Shown one piece after another: positions 1 to 10,570 of a DNA stretch of 64,000 bases (positions are counted from its first letter, which is position 1; the number at the start of each line of letters is the position of its first letter). The stretch comes from Castellaniella sp047971665. Its GTDB lineage: Bacteria; Pseudomonadota; Gammaproteobacteria; Burkholderiales; Burkholderiaceae_B. The position numbers and the translations under genes were made by a program. Location of the stretch: NCBI RefSeq assembly GCF_047971665.1, contig NZ_JBKEAA010000027.1, positions 110,216 through 174,215 of the forward strand, given 5' to 3'. The notes under the pieces are model-generated. The model had not been told where the DNA came from and did not search any database. It saw only the letters and a program-made list of their open reading frames with translations.

Positions 1-75
1 GTGGCGGGCTTCGGCATGGTGACCTATGACCGGTGCCTATGCACGGGCGCGGTGATTCTGGGGAGCAGCCGATGA
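1..75 (+). CDS. Thiolase-like protein, C-terminal end only
   Basis: The window opens inside a reading frame whose last 24 residues include GMVTYDRCLCTGAVIL before a TGA stop. This tail resembles the extreme C-terminus of thiolase/lipid-transfer-type acyl-CoA enzymes, but it is too short for a firm call. The stop overlaps the start of the next gene in an ATGA junction, which implies translational coupling. Thiolase-fold enzymes commonly sit beside and bind DUF35 zinc-ribbon proteins, as in Ltp2-type steroid side-chain aldolases and BbsA/BbsB, and the next gene begins with a DUF35 domain. The likely role is thiolytic or retro-aldol cleavage of a CoA ester in the same pathway. Confidence 0.45.
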   Translation: MAGFGMVTYDRCLCTGAVILGSSR

Positions 76-1328
76 CCATGCCTTTGATGCGGCCCCCACG
101 CAAGAATCCGGTGTTCCGGACCCGGCAGATGAATCTGCCCCCCTGGGCGCGAGGCCGGGTGGCCTTGGGCATGACGGCGGCGGCGGCCGAAGGCCGCTTC
201 GAGCTGCAGGTCTGCGAGGCCTGCGGCACCTTGCAGTATCCCCCCCGCGCCGCTTGCCACAAATGCCTGTCCGGCAGGCTGACCTGGCGCGAACAAAGCG
301 GCGGGGGCGAGTTGCTCACGGAGACGACGTTGCATCACAGCAATGATCTGTTCTTCCGTGAACGCCTGCCCTGGCGGCTGGGCTTTGTGCGCCTGGATGC
401 CGGGCCGACCCTCATGGTGCATGTGCACGGCGATGTCGGGCCTGCGCCGCAGCGGGTGCGCGTCGGGGCGCGGCTCGATCGCGCCGGGCAGGCCGTCTTG
501 ATTGGATTCCCGATGGAAGGAAGTGCGAACATGGCAGATGATCCGATGCTGCGTGAGATGGGGTGCGACCCCAAGTTCCGCAAGGTGCTGGTGACCGATG
601 GCAAATCCCTCGTGGGCCAGGCCATCGTGCGGGCCATGGTGGCGGCCGGCGCCGATCTGGTCTGGGTGGGGCATGCCGAGCCCTGGAAACAGTTCGGCGG
701 TCTGGAGGATATCGCCGCCTTGCCGCAGGTGTCGCTGGTGCCCCTCGATCTGAGCGACAGCCGCAGTATTTTCGAGCAGGCCGGTTCCATCGGCGGCAAG
801 GTGGATATCGTCATCAACAATGCCGAGGTGCACCGGACGCATGGCATCGCCTCGCGGCGCGGCACCGATGTTGCGCGGGCCGAGATGGATATCAATTATC
901 TGGGTCTGCTGCGGCTTGCCCAGGGGTTCGGTCCTGCGCTGAAGGGGCGCTCGGCCGATGGCACGGCCAGCGCCATCGCCTGGGTCAATCTCCTGTCGAT
1001 CTATGCCCTGTCGAATTTTCCCGCCCAGGGCACCTACAGCGCCAGCAAGGCGGCGGCGCATTCCCTGGCGCAATGTCTGCGGGCGGAAATGACGCCGGCG
1101 GGCATCCGTGTCATCAATGTCTACCCGGGACCGGTCGATGATGAATGGAACCAGAACATGCCGCCGCCCAAACTGAGTCCGGAGTCCCTGGCCAGCGCCA
1201 TCGTCAAGGCCCTGAAGGAGGGGATCGAGGACGTCTATCCCGGCGAAGTGGCGCAGGAGTGGTTGCAGCGCTGGCGCGACAACCCCAAGGTCCTGGAACG
1301 TGAACTCTCGATGAATCGTGGCGCCTGA
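72..1328 (+). CDS. DUF35 zinc-ribbon/OB-fold protein fused to an SDR-family domain
   Basis: This 418-residue protein has two parts. Residues about 40-150 form a DUF35-type acyl-CoA-associated domain with four zinc-ribbon cysteines (C48, C51, C62, C65). Residues about 154-418 form a short-chain dehydrogenase/reductase domain with a Y322-x3-K326 pair. The ATG at 72 was chosen because it overlaps the previous stop. The cofactor-binding glycine motif is abnormal (TDGKSLVG at 175-182 instead of TGxxxGxG), and the usual NNAG reads NNAE, so nucleotide binding may be lost. Such pseudo-SDR subunits are known in BbsC of anaerobic toluene degradation, where BbsA is a separate DUF35 protein. An in-frame ATG at 531 with an upstream GGAAGG could allow separate production of the SDR half. 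The role is inferred to be a partner of the upstream thiolase-like enzyme; the true substrate is unknown. Confidence 0.7.
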   Translation: MTMPLMRPPRKNPVFRTRQMNLPPWARGRVALGMTAAAAEGRFELQVCEACGTLQYPPRAACHKCLSGRLTWREQSGGGELLTETTLHHSNDLFFRERLPWRLGFVRLDAGPTLMVHVHGDVGPAPQRVRVGARLDRAGQAVLIGFPMEGSANMADDPMLREMGCDPKFRKVLVTDGKSLVGQAIVRAMVAAGADLVWVGHAEPWKQFGGLEDIAALPQVSLVPLDLSDSRSIFEQAGSIGGKVDIVINNAEVHRTHGIASRRGTDVARAEMDINYLGLLRLAQGFGPALKGRSADGTASAIAWVNLLSIYALSNFPAQGTYSASKAAAHSLAQCLRAEMTPAGIRVINVYPGPVDDEWNQNMPPPKLSPESLASAIVKALKEGIEDVYPGEVAQEWLQRWRDNPKVLERELSMNRGA

Positions 1329-1347
1329 AGGCCCGGAGACGCAAGAC

Positions 1348-2160
1348 ATGACATCATCCCACACTGATCCGACGACGGGCGCCCAGACCCTGATGGGGCT
1401 CGCCCAGGCCCTGCTGGGGGGCGGCATCCGCGTCGTCGATCTCACCCAGACGCTGACGCCCGAGTTTCCGCAGATCGCTCTGCCGCCGGAATTCGGCCAG
1501 TGCTGGCCTTTTCGTATCGAGGAGGTCTCGAAATACGATGAGCGCGGGCCTGGCTGGTACTGGAACAATTTTTCCTGCGGGGAGCATACCGGGACGCACT
1601 TCGATGCGCCCATTCATTGGATCTCGGGACGCGACCTGCCCAACAACTCGGTCGATACCATCCCGGTGCGGCATTTCATCGCGCCGGCCTGCGTGCTCGA
1701 TTGCTCGCCGCAGGTCAAGGATGATCCCGATTATCTGTTGACCCTTCAGGACATCGAAACGTGGGAGTCCGCGCACGGCCGCATCCCGGCGGGCTCGTGG
1801 GTATTGATGCGGACCGACTGGTCCAAGCGGACCGATCCCGCCCAATACCAGAATTATGACGAAACCGGCCAGCATACGCCCGGGCCCAGCGCCGAGGCTG
1901 TGCGCTTTCTGATCGAGCAGCGCGATGTGCTGGGATTCGGTTCCGAGGCGATCGGCACCGATGCCGGGCAAGGCTACCATCTGCGCCCGCCTTATCCCTG
2001 TCACTACCTGATGCACGGGGCGGGGCGTTATGGCTTGCAGTGCCTGTGCAATCTGGATCTGCTGCCGCCGGTTGGCGCTGTGCTGATCTGCCCGCCGCTG
2101 AAAATCGAAAAAGGCAGTGGCAGCCCTCTGCGGGTGCTGGCACTGGTCGCGGACGCCTGA
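1348..2160 (+). CDS. Cyclase-family metal-dependent hydrolase (kynurenine formamidase/isatin hydrolase type)
   Basis: This 270-residue protein carries HTGTHFD (H80, H84, D86), the metal-ligand motif of the cyclase family PF04199. Members include bacterial kynurenine formamidase and isatin hydrolase, which open amide bonds, the latter converting isatin to isatinate. The ATG at 1348 is chosen for its GGAGAC ribosome-binding site; an in-frame start 30 bases upstream would overlap the preceding gene. It lies 19 bases after the DUF35-SDR gene and is probably co-transcribed. In an indole-degradation island, ring opening of an oxindole, isatin or formyl-kynurenine-like intermediate is the attractive role, but family membership alone does not fix the substrate. 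Confidence 0.75.
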   Translation: MTSSHTDPTTGAQTLMGLAQALLGGGIRVVDLTQTLTPEFPQIALPPEFGQCWPFRIEEVSKYDERGPGWYWNNFSCGEHTGTHFDAPIHWISGRDLPNNSVDTIPVRHFIAPACVLDCSPQVKDDPDYLLTLQDIETWESAHGRIPAGSWVLMRTDWSKRTDPAQYQNYDETGQHTPGPSAEAVRFLIEQRDVLGFGSEAIGTDAGQGYHLRPPYPCHYLMHGAGRYGLQCLCNLDLLPPVGAVLICPPLKIEKGSGSPLRVLALVADA

Positions 2161-2195
2161 AGCAGGCGCCTCCGCCGGATGTCCGGTACCCCATG

Positions 2196-2217
2196 CTTAT
2201 GATTCATAAGTAAATTT
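2196..2217 (+). promoter_or_regulatory. Probable MarR operator upstream of the transporter unit
   Basis: CTTATGA-T-TCATAAG at 2196-2210 is a perfect dyad, and it runs directly into TAAATTT. The 14-mer TTCATAAGTAAATT at 2203-2216 recurs exactly at 13814-13827, in front of the ring-attack genes. A shared dyad before two units of one pathway, with a MarR gene between them, suggests a common repressor site. No consensus -35 is evident here. Confidence 0.6.
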
Positions 2218-2258
2218 TATATGGATCAAAATTATGGTCCTTTTTGGAGGAGTCCGTG

Positions 2259-3425
2259 ATGAAGTCTTTTCGCTCTCTACGCGGCCTGGCCGCTACCGTT
2301 TCGGTCACCGCGCTGATGGCCGCCATGCCATCGGCGCAGGCAGCCGATTACAAGGTCGGATTCATCACCTCGCTGGTGGGTCCGGTTTCCTCGCTGGGCA
2401 TTCCCTACGAAAAGGGCATCAAGGCAGCGCAGACCTACCAGTCCGAGATCAACGGCAGGAAGGTCGAGCTCATTCAGCTCGATGACGCCTCGGACCCCAG
2501 CACGGCGGCGCGCAACGCCCGCAAGCTGATCGAGGAGGACAAGGTCGATGTCATCATCGGCACGGCCGGCTCGCCCGGCGCGCTGGCGATCGCCGCAGTG
2601 GCCCGGGAGTCCAAGACCCCGTTGATCTCGATTGCGCATGCCGCCCTGACGGGACCTGAAGCCGAGTGGGTCGTGACGGTCCCCCAGCCCGCCGGTCTGA
2701 TGATCAGCGCCGTGGTCGATCACATGAAGAAATCCGGCGTCAAGACGCTGGGCTACATCGGTTTCTCGGACGCCTGGGGCGATCAGGTCTATGAGGCGCT
2801 GGAGAAGACGACGCCTGCGGCGGGCATCAAGGTCATGACCAATGAACGCTATGCGCGCAGCGACACTTCCGTGGCGGGCCAGGTGCTGAAGATCGTCGCC
2901 AAGCGTCCCGATGCAGTGATCACCGGCAATTCGGGCACGCCGGGCGCGCTGCCGTACCTGGCGCTGGCCGATCGCGGCTACAAGGGCAAGCTCTACGGCA
3001 CTCACGCCCTGATCAATCCGGCCTTCATCAATGTGGCGCGCAGTTCCGTCGAGGGCTTGCTGGCGCCGACCGGGCCTGTCATCGTGGCCGAGCAGTTGCC
3101 TGAGAGCAATCCGATCCGCAAGGTGGCGATGGCCTACCGGGATGCCTACCAGAAGGCCAATGGCGAACCGGCGGCGGATGCCTTTTCCGCCTATTCCTTC
3201 GATGCCTGGCTGATCTTCCTGGATGCGGCCAGGCGCGCCTCTGCCAAGGCCGAGCCGGGCACACCCGAGTTCCGCCTGGCGTTGCGCGATGCGATCAACA
3301 GCACGAAGGAGCTGGTGGGCACGCATGCGGTCTACAACTTCAAGCCCGACACGACCTACGGCACGGACGAGCGTTCCCGCGTGGTGGTCCAGCTCGTGAA
3401 AGGACAGTGGAAGCTGGTTCCCTGA
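2259..3425 (+). CDS. ABC transporter substrate-binding protein, LIV (branched-chain amino acid) type, copy 1
   Basis: This 388-residue periplasmic-binding protein of the Leu/Ile/Val-binding type I fold begins with a Sec signal peptide whose cleavage probably follows PSAQA. The mature protein starts ADYKVGF and shows family features such as DDASDPSTAARNARKL. The ATG at 2259 is preceded by GGAGG; a TTG 15 bases earlier would overlap that site. In catabolic islands, LIV-type binding proteins often bring in aromatic acids rather than amino acids. It is the first gene after the dyad at 2196 and is followed by a second, closely related binding protein. Confidence 0.9.
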   Translation: MKSFRSLRGLAATVSVTALMAAMPSAQAADYKVGFITSLVGPVSSLGIPYEKGIKAAQTYQSEINGRKVELIQLDDASDPSTAARNARKLIEEDKVDVIIGTAGSPGALAIAAVARESKTPLISIAHAALTGPEAEWVVTVPQPAGLMISAVVDHMKKSGVKTLGYIGFSDAWGDQVYEALEKTTPAAGIKVMTNERYARSDTSVAGQVLKIVAKRPDAVITGNSGTPGALPYLALADRGYKGKLYGTHALINPAFINVARSSVEGLLAPTGPVIVAEQLPESNPIRKVAMAYRDAYQKANGEPAADAFSAYSFDAWLIFLDAARRASAKAEPGTPEFRLALRDAINSTKELVGTHAVYNFKPDTTYGTDERSRVVVQLVKGQWKLVP

Positions 3426-3486
3426 GTCATGATTCCGCCACCGGCGCCAGCCGGTGGCGGTCTGCGGCCGGCACTTGGAGAGACGT

Positions 3487-4683
3487 ATGGCCTTGTTTCA
3501 GGAAATATTTGCGGCATCACGCGCATGGCGCTGGCTGATCCTCATCGGCGCATCCTGCCTGTCGTTCGTCGCCTGGGGCGCCGACCTGAAGATCGGCGTG
3601 ATCAGTTCACTGACCGGGCCGGTCTCGGCGCTGGGCATCCCTTATGAAAAAGGGGTGCGCGTCGCCCATGCCCGGATGCCCGCGGTGGCGGGACATAAAG
3701 TCGAGGTCATTGTCCTGGATGATGCGTCCGATCCGGCCACCGCCGCCCGCAATGCGCGCAAGCTGATCAATGAGGACAAGGTGGATGTGTTGATCGGTAC
3801 GTCGGGGGTGCCCGGCGCGATGGCCATTGCCGCTGTCGCTCAGGAATTGAAGACGCCGCTCATTTCTCCGACGCCTGTTTCTCTGCCTGGACCGGGACAT
3901 GACTGGACCGTGTCGGCTTCGCAGCCGTTCCCGTTGATGGTGGCCGCCGTCGCCGGGCGAATGAAGGCCGAGGGGGTCAGGACGGTCGCATTTATCGGCT
4001 TTTCGGATGCCCTGGGCGATCTGGCCTATGACTCGCTGGTCCGCAGCGCGAAAGAACTGGACATCGAGGTTGTTGCCAATGAGCGCTACGCGCGTGGAGA
4101 CATGTCAGTCGCCGGACAGGTACTGAGGATGATCAGCAAACGGCCGGATGCTGTCTTCGCGGGCAACAGCGGGACACCGGGTGCGTTGCCCTATCTGGAA
4201 CTCGCGCACCGCCGTTATGCCGGACGGCTCTATGGTACGCACGGCCTGATCAATGCCGATTTCGTCCGGGTGGGCGGGGAGGCGATCGAGGGGCTTGAGG
4301 TGCCAAGCGGCCCCGTGCTGGTCGCCGAGCAGTTGCCGGCCGATGATCCGATCCGCGAAGTCTCGATGGCTTTTCGCGCCACCTATCAGAAGCTGTATGG
4401 CGCGCCGCCGACGGATGCGTTCTCGGCCTATACCCATGATGCTTATCTCGTGTTGGCGGATGCCGTCTCGCGGGTGCAGGGCGGTGCGCAACCGGGGACG
4501 CCGGAATATCGGCAGGCGCTCAAGGACGCCATCGTATCGACCCGGGAGCTGGTGGGGACCCACGGCATCTACAGCTTCAGGCCCGACAGCCGCTATGGCC
4601 TGGATGAGCGTTCAGTCGTCATTGTCCGCATGACGGGCGGGCAATGGAAGCTGGCTGTTCAGTCGCCCCCGGCGAGCCAGTGA
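3487..4683 (+). CDS. ABC transporter substrate-binding protein, LIV type, copy 2
   Basis: This 398-residue protein is a clear paralogue of the preceding binding protein. Both share IPYEKGxxxA, DDASDPxTAARNARKLIxEDKVDV and SGTPGALPYL-type blocks in the same order with almost no gaps. The ATG at 3487 follows GGAGAG and gives an N-terminal signal peptide with the hydrophobic run LILIGASCLSFVAWG. The tandem pair feeds one permease/ATPase set, so the two copies may widen the substrate range or bind different pathway acids. The sequence does not show which ligand each prefers. Confidence 0.9.
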   Translation: MALFQEIFAASRAWRWLILIGASCLSFVAWGADLKIGVISSLTGPVSALGIPYEKGVRVAHARMPAVAGHKVEVIVLDDASDPATAARNARKLINEDKVDVLIGTSGVPGAMAIAAVAQELKTPLISPTPVSLPGPGHDWTVSASQPFPLMVAAVAGRMKAEGVRTVAFIGFSDALGDLAYDSLVRSAKELDIEVVANERYARGDMSVAGQVLRMISKRPDAVFAGNSGTPGALPYLELAHRRYAGRLYGTHGLINADFVRVGGEAIEGLEVPSGPVLVAEQLPADDPIREVSMAFRATYQKLYGAPPTDAFSAYTHDAYLVLADAVSRVQGGAQPGTPEYRQALKDAIVSTRELVGTHGIYSFRPDSRYGLDERSVVIVRMTGGQWKLAVQSPPASQ

Positions 4684-4722
4684 TCAGCGGTCTGTGGCGA
4701 TGCAACGAAGGAATCTGACATC

Positions 4723-5774
4723 ATGACATGGGATATCGTGCTCATTCTGGGCATCGACGGCCTGGCCAACGGTGCCATCTATCTGCTCGCAGGGCTGGGG
4801 CTGGTGCTGGTCTTTTCGGTCACGCGGGTCGTGTTCGTGCCATTCGGGGACATCGCCGCCTTTGCCGCGTTGAGTCTGGCCGCTTTCGAGGCGGGCCGGG
4901 TGCCTCCCACGATCGGTCTGGTGGTTTTTCTGACGATTGCGGCGCTGCTGACGGAACTGGCGAGCCTGGTGCGCAAGGGCGAAGGACGTCGCATGCCCCG
5001 CGCCTTGCTGATGTGGGGTGTGTTGCCCCTGATCCCCTGCCTGATTGCCTGGGGGGTCGCAAGCGCCGGGGCGCCGACACCCATTCAGGTCATTGCGTCG
5101 GTGTTGCTGGTGGTGCCGATGGCGCCGTTGCTGGCGCGGGTGGTGTTTCAGCCCATCGCCGATGCTTCCGTGCTGGTGCTGTTGATCGTTTCCCTGGCCC
5201 TGAGTTTCCTGCTTTCCGGCCTGGGTCTGCTGTTTTTCGGTCCCGAGGGCACCCGCACCACCCCCCTGGCAGCGGGATCGCTTCCGATCAGTGACGGCAT
5301 CGAGGTCAGTGGCCAGGTGGCGCTCATGGTGGCGACGGCAATCGTGCTCAGCGGACTGTTCTACCTCGCTTTCGAGCGGACGGCGATGGGCAAGGCGCTG
5401 CGCGCAACGGCGATCAACCGCGTCGGCGCGCGGCTGGTGGGCATCCGCCCCGCCCGCACGGCCATGCTGGCCTACGGTTATTCGTCTCTGCTGGCGGGAT
5501 TGATCGGCATCCTGATCGCGCCCGTCACCACCATGTACTACGACTCCGGCTTTCTCATCGGCCTGAAGGCCTTCGTGGCCGCCATCATCGGTGGACTGGT
5601 GAGTTATCCGGCCACCGCCCTGGGCGCTCTGGCCGTCGGTATTTTTGAGAGTTTCGCGTCCTTCTGGAGCGGTGCTCTCAAGGACGTGATCGTGTTCAGT
5701 CTGCTGATCCCCGTGCTGATGGTGCGCTCCTATCTGGCGAGCCACAACGAGGAGGAACTCGAGGAGATCGATCA

Positions 5775-5778
<4 letters not shown>
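4723..5778 (+). CDS. LIV-type ABC transporter permease (LivH-like)
   Basis: This 351-residue polytopic membrane protein has the LivH architecture. The start IDGLANGAIYLLAGLGLVLV is typical of the family, and about eight hydrophobic segments follow. The stop overlaps the next ATG in an ATGA junction, so the two permeases are translationally coupled. With the next gene it forms the inner-membrane channel of the importer served by the two upstream binding proteins. The C-terminus is a short acidic tail (EEELEEIDQ). Confidence 0.88.
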
Positions 5779-7552
<1,774 letters not shown>

Positions 7553-7556
<4 letters not shown>

Positions 7557-8287
7557 GTGCGCCGATGCTGGAAATCGGAGACCTGCGGGTCTCGTATGGA
7601 CGGGTGGAAGCGGTGCGAGGCGTCTCGATCGACCTGCAACCCGGACAGATCGTCTCGGTCATCGGTCCCAATGGCGCCGGCAAGACGACGCTGCTGTCCG
7701 CGGTGATGGGGCTGCTGCCCTCGCAGGGCACCTTGCGTTTCGGCGGCGAAAACCTGAGCGACCTGGACGTCGAAGCGCGTGTCGAGCGCGGCTTGTGCCT
7801 GGTGCCCGAGACGCGGGAGCTGTTCGGAGAACTCTCGGTGCTGGACAACCTGCAGCTCGGGGCATATTCGCGCCGGCTGCGGCCGCAGGCCTTGCGGGAT
7901 CGGCTGGATTCCGTGTATGCGCGCTTTCCCCGGTTGCAAGAACGGCATGCGCAGCGCGCCGATACCCTGTCCGGAGGCGAGCGCCAGATGCTGGCGGTCG
8001 GCCGCGCGCTGATGTCGGCGCCGCGCCTGCTGATGCTCGATGAGCCAAGCCTGGGCCTGGCGCCGCTGATCGTGCAGGAAATCCTGGCGATCGTGCGTGC
8101 GTTGCGCCAGGATGGCGTGTCGATCCTGCTGGTCGAGCAGAATGCCCGGGCTGCGCTCGAAAGCTCCGACTTTGGTTATGTGCTGGAAACCGGGGAAATC
8201 GCCCTGTCGGGTGATTCATCGGTGCTGGCCGAGGATGCGCGGGTGCGTGCCACCTATCTGGGAGGAGGAACCGATGACGATGCATGA
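7553..8287 (+). CDS. LIV-type ABC transporter ATPase (LivF-like)
   Basis: This 244-residue ATPase has a Walker A motif GPNGAGKTT at 38-46, a canonical signature LSGGERQ at 139-145 and a Walker B LLMLDEPSLGLAP. It is the second nucleotide-binding subunit of the importer. The ATG overlaps the stop of the fused permease-ATPase, and its own end overlaps the acyl-CoA ligase start by 14 bases. The importer and the ligase are therefore locked into one transcript, which suggests that the imported acid is activated directly by the ligase. Confidence 0.9.
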
Positions 8288-9866
8288 AGGATTGCCGCCC
8301 GAACAACGAACTGTGCCCAGGATGCTGGCGCGCCAGGCGGCGCTGTTCGGTGAGCGGCCGGCCTTGAGACTGGGCGAGGTCCGCTGGACGCATGCGGATG
8401 TGGCGCCGATCGCCGCGCGGCGGGCGGGCGCATTGCGCGCGGCCGGGGTGGGGCGTGGCGATCGCGTGGCGATCATGAGCTCGAACCGGGCAGAGGTCCT
8501 CGAGGCCTTCCTCGGCTGCGGCTGGTCGGGGGCGGTTGCCGTGCCGATCAATACGGCTTCCCGAGGGCCTCAGATCGAGTATTTTCTGGCCAATAGTCAG
8601 ACCAGGCTGCTGGTCATCGAGGCGCAATATCTCGAGCGGCTGGCAACCGCCGATCTGGGCAAGACCTCGTTGAGGCAGATCTGGGTGCTGGATGGCGCCG
8701 CCGCGGCGGGCGCGATCGGCGAAGTCCCGTCCGGCCCCTGGCCGTCCGATGGACCGGCGCTGGAGGCCGAGGCGGTGGGACCGGGCGACACGCTCGCCAT
8801 CCTCTATACCTCGGGGACGACGGGACCGTCCAAGGGGGTGCTCTGCCCGCATGCGCATTATTACTGGTGGGGCGTGAACACCTTGCGCGTCCTGGGGGTG
8901 ACGCAAGATGATGTCCTGTGCACGACGCTGCCCCTGTTCCATGTCAATGCCCTCAATACCTATGCGCAGGCCGCGCTGGCCGGCTGCGAGGTCGTTTTCG
9001 AATCCAAATTCTCGGCGTCGGGCTTCTGGGCGTCGATGCATACCTGTGGCGCGACCGTGGTCTATCTGCTGGGCGCCATGGTGCCGATCCTGCTGGCGCA
9101 GCCGGAAGGAGCCGCCGAACGGACGCATCGCATCCGGATCGGGTTGGGACCGGGGGTTCCCGCCCAGGCGGGTGAGACCTTCCGGATGCGCACCGGGGTG
9201 CAACTGCTCGAGGGCTATGGCTCGACCGAGACGAACTTTGTCATCTGCACTGCGCCCGATTCTCCCCGGCGCGGCGTCATGGGCTGGATCATGCCGGGCT
9301 TTGAGGCGCGCGTGGCCGACGAGGACGATGTCGAAGTGGCCGATGGCGAGGCCGGTGAGTTGCTCTTGCGGGCACAGGAACCCTATGCCTTTGCCTCGGG
9401 GTATTTCAATATGCCCGAGAAGACCGTCGAGGCCTGGCGCAACCTCTGGTTCCATACCGGCGACCGGGTGCTGCGGGAAGCCGACGGGGCGTTCCGCTTC
9501 GTGGACCGGATCAAGGATGCCATCCGGCGGCGCGGCGAGAATATTTCTTCCTTCGAGGTCGAGCAGGTGCTGCTGAGCCATCCGGCCGTGGCTGCGGCGG
9601 CCGTTTATCCTGTCGGCTCCGACCTGGCCGAGGACGAGGTCATGGCCGCGCTGGTCGTGCGGCCCGGCCAGGACCTGGATCTGCCGGGACTGGCGAGCTG
9701 GTGCGAATCCAGGCTGCCGTATTTTGCGGTGCCGCGCTACATTGACGTGCTCGAGGATCTGCCGCGCACCGAGAACGGCAAGGTCCAGAAATACAAGCTG
9801 CGCGAGCGCGGCGTATCGGCGGTAACCTGGGAGCGTCCCCAGACCGCGCGCAAGCAGCGGACCTGA
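8274..9866 (+). CDS. AMP-forming acyl-CoA ligase
   Basis: This 530-residue member of the ANL superfamily makes a CoA thioester from a carboxylic acid, ATP and CoA. It shows the P-loop LYTSGTTGPSKG at 177-188, GYGSTE, TGDR, the hinge region RIKDAIRRRGEN and the catalytic lysine context TENGKVQKYK. The start at 8274 is supported by GGAGGAGG at 8261-8268. The overall sequence resembles CaiC-like ligases of broad specificity rather than the classical benzoate-CoA ligases. In this context the likely substrates are 2-aminobenzoate or an oxidised indole-acetic acid. Which of the two it uses is the key open question for the pathway. Confidence 0.85.
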   Translation: MTMHEGLPPEQRTVPRMLARQAALFGERPALRLGEVRWTHADVAPIAARRAGALRAAGVGRGDRVAIMSSNRAEVLEAFLGCGWSGAVAVPINTASRGPQIEYFLANSQTRLLVIEAQYLERLATADLGKTSLRQIWVLDGAAAAGAIGEVPSGPWPSDGPALEAEAVGPGDTLAILYTSGTTGPSKGVLCPHAHYYWWGVNTLRVLGVTQDDVLCTTLPLFHVNALNTYAQAALAGCEVVFESKFSASGFWASMHTCGATVVYLLGAMVPILLAQPEGAAERTHRIRIGLGPGVPAQAGETFRMRTGVQLLEGYGSTETNFVICTAPDSPRRGVMGWIMPGFEARVADEDDVEVADGEAGELLLRAQEPYAFASGYFNMPEKTVEAWRNLWFHTGDRVLREADGAFRFVDRIKDAIRRRGENISSFEVEQVLLSHPAVAAAAVYPVGSDLAEDEVMAALVVRPGQDLDLPGLASWCESRLPYFAVPRYIDVLEDLPRTENGKVQKYKLRERGVSAVTWERPQTARKQRT

Positions 9867-9963
9867 GCCGGGAGATTGCTTTATGCTTGAGGGCGGCTGT
9901 GTTCATCAGCACGAGGCGGCGGAGTCCGACATGAACGATAATGCGATAAAAAGGAGAATGCGT

Positions 9964-10557
9964 GTGACCGCTCATACCAAACATTTCCGTCTGGTGCAGT
10001 CTCTGGGCGATGACCACATCGGCCTGGAGGCGCGTGCGCAGATCGATGACCACATGGAGACCAAGATCTGGTTGCGCCTGCTGGCCTGCAGCACGCAGAT
10101 CGAGCACCAGATCCGCCATCTGCTGCGGGTGCGTTTCGGCACCAGCCTGCCCCGGTTCGACTATCTGGCCCAGCTCGATCGCTATCCGGACGGCCTGCGC
10201 ATGAACGTGTTGTCGCGCTACCTGATGGTCACGGGCGGCAATGTGACCGGCCTGACCGACCAGCTGGTCAAAGAGGGGCTGGTGCGCCGCATCGTCAATC
10301 CGGAGGACCGCCGGTCCTGGCGTGTGACGCTGACCGACAAGGGCCGGGTCGAATTCGCGGAAATGGCGGCCGAGCATGAGCGCTGGCTGGTCGAGATGTT
10401 CAATGGCCTGCCGGGCGAGAGCCGGGATGCCTTGTACGAGCACCTGGGCCATCTGCGGGTACACCTGGCCAATCGCCGGATCGAGGTCGAGGCCGCGCCG
10501 CCCGTGTCGCCTGCGCCGTCCGCGCCTCGGCGCAAGACCGGCAAGTCATCTTCCTGA
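9964..10557 (+). CDS. MarR-family transcriptional regulator (IacR-like)
   Basis: This is a winged-helix MarR regulator of about 197 residues. The recognition region is around residues 80-110 (LSRYLMVTGGNVTGLTDQL), followed by the wing DRRSWRVTLT. The GTG at 9964 is preferred because AAGGAG at 9951-9956 is correctly spaced for it; the ATG at 9958 is too close and an ATG at 9931 is possible. MarR regulators of this kind usually repress aromatic catabolic genes until the substrate or its CoA ester binds. IacR of auxin degradation is one such protein. The shared dyads at 2196 and 13807 are candidate targets. A basic tail (RRKTGKSSS) ends the protein. Confidence 0.85.
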   Translation: MTAHTKHFRLVQSLGDDHIGLEARAQIDDHMETKIWLRLLACSTQIEHQIRHLLRVRFGTSLPRFDYLAQLDRYPDGLRMNVLSRYLMVTGGNVTGLTDQLVKEGLVRRIVNPEDRRSWRVTLTDKGRVEFAEMAAEHERWLVEMFNGLPGESRDALYEHLGHLRVHLANRRIEVEAAPPVSPAPSAPRRKTGKSSS

Positions 10558-10570
10558 TTGGGGATATTCC

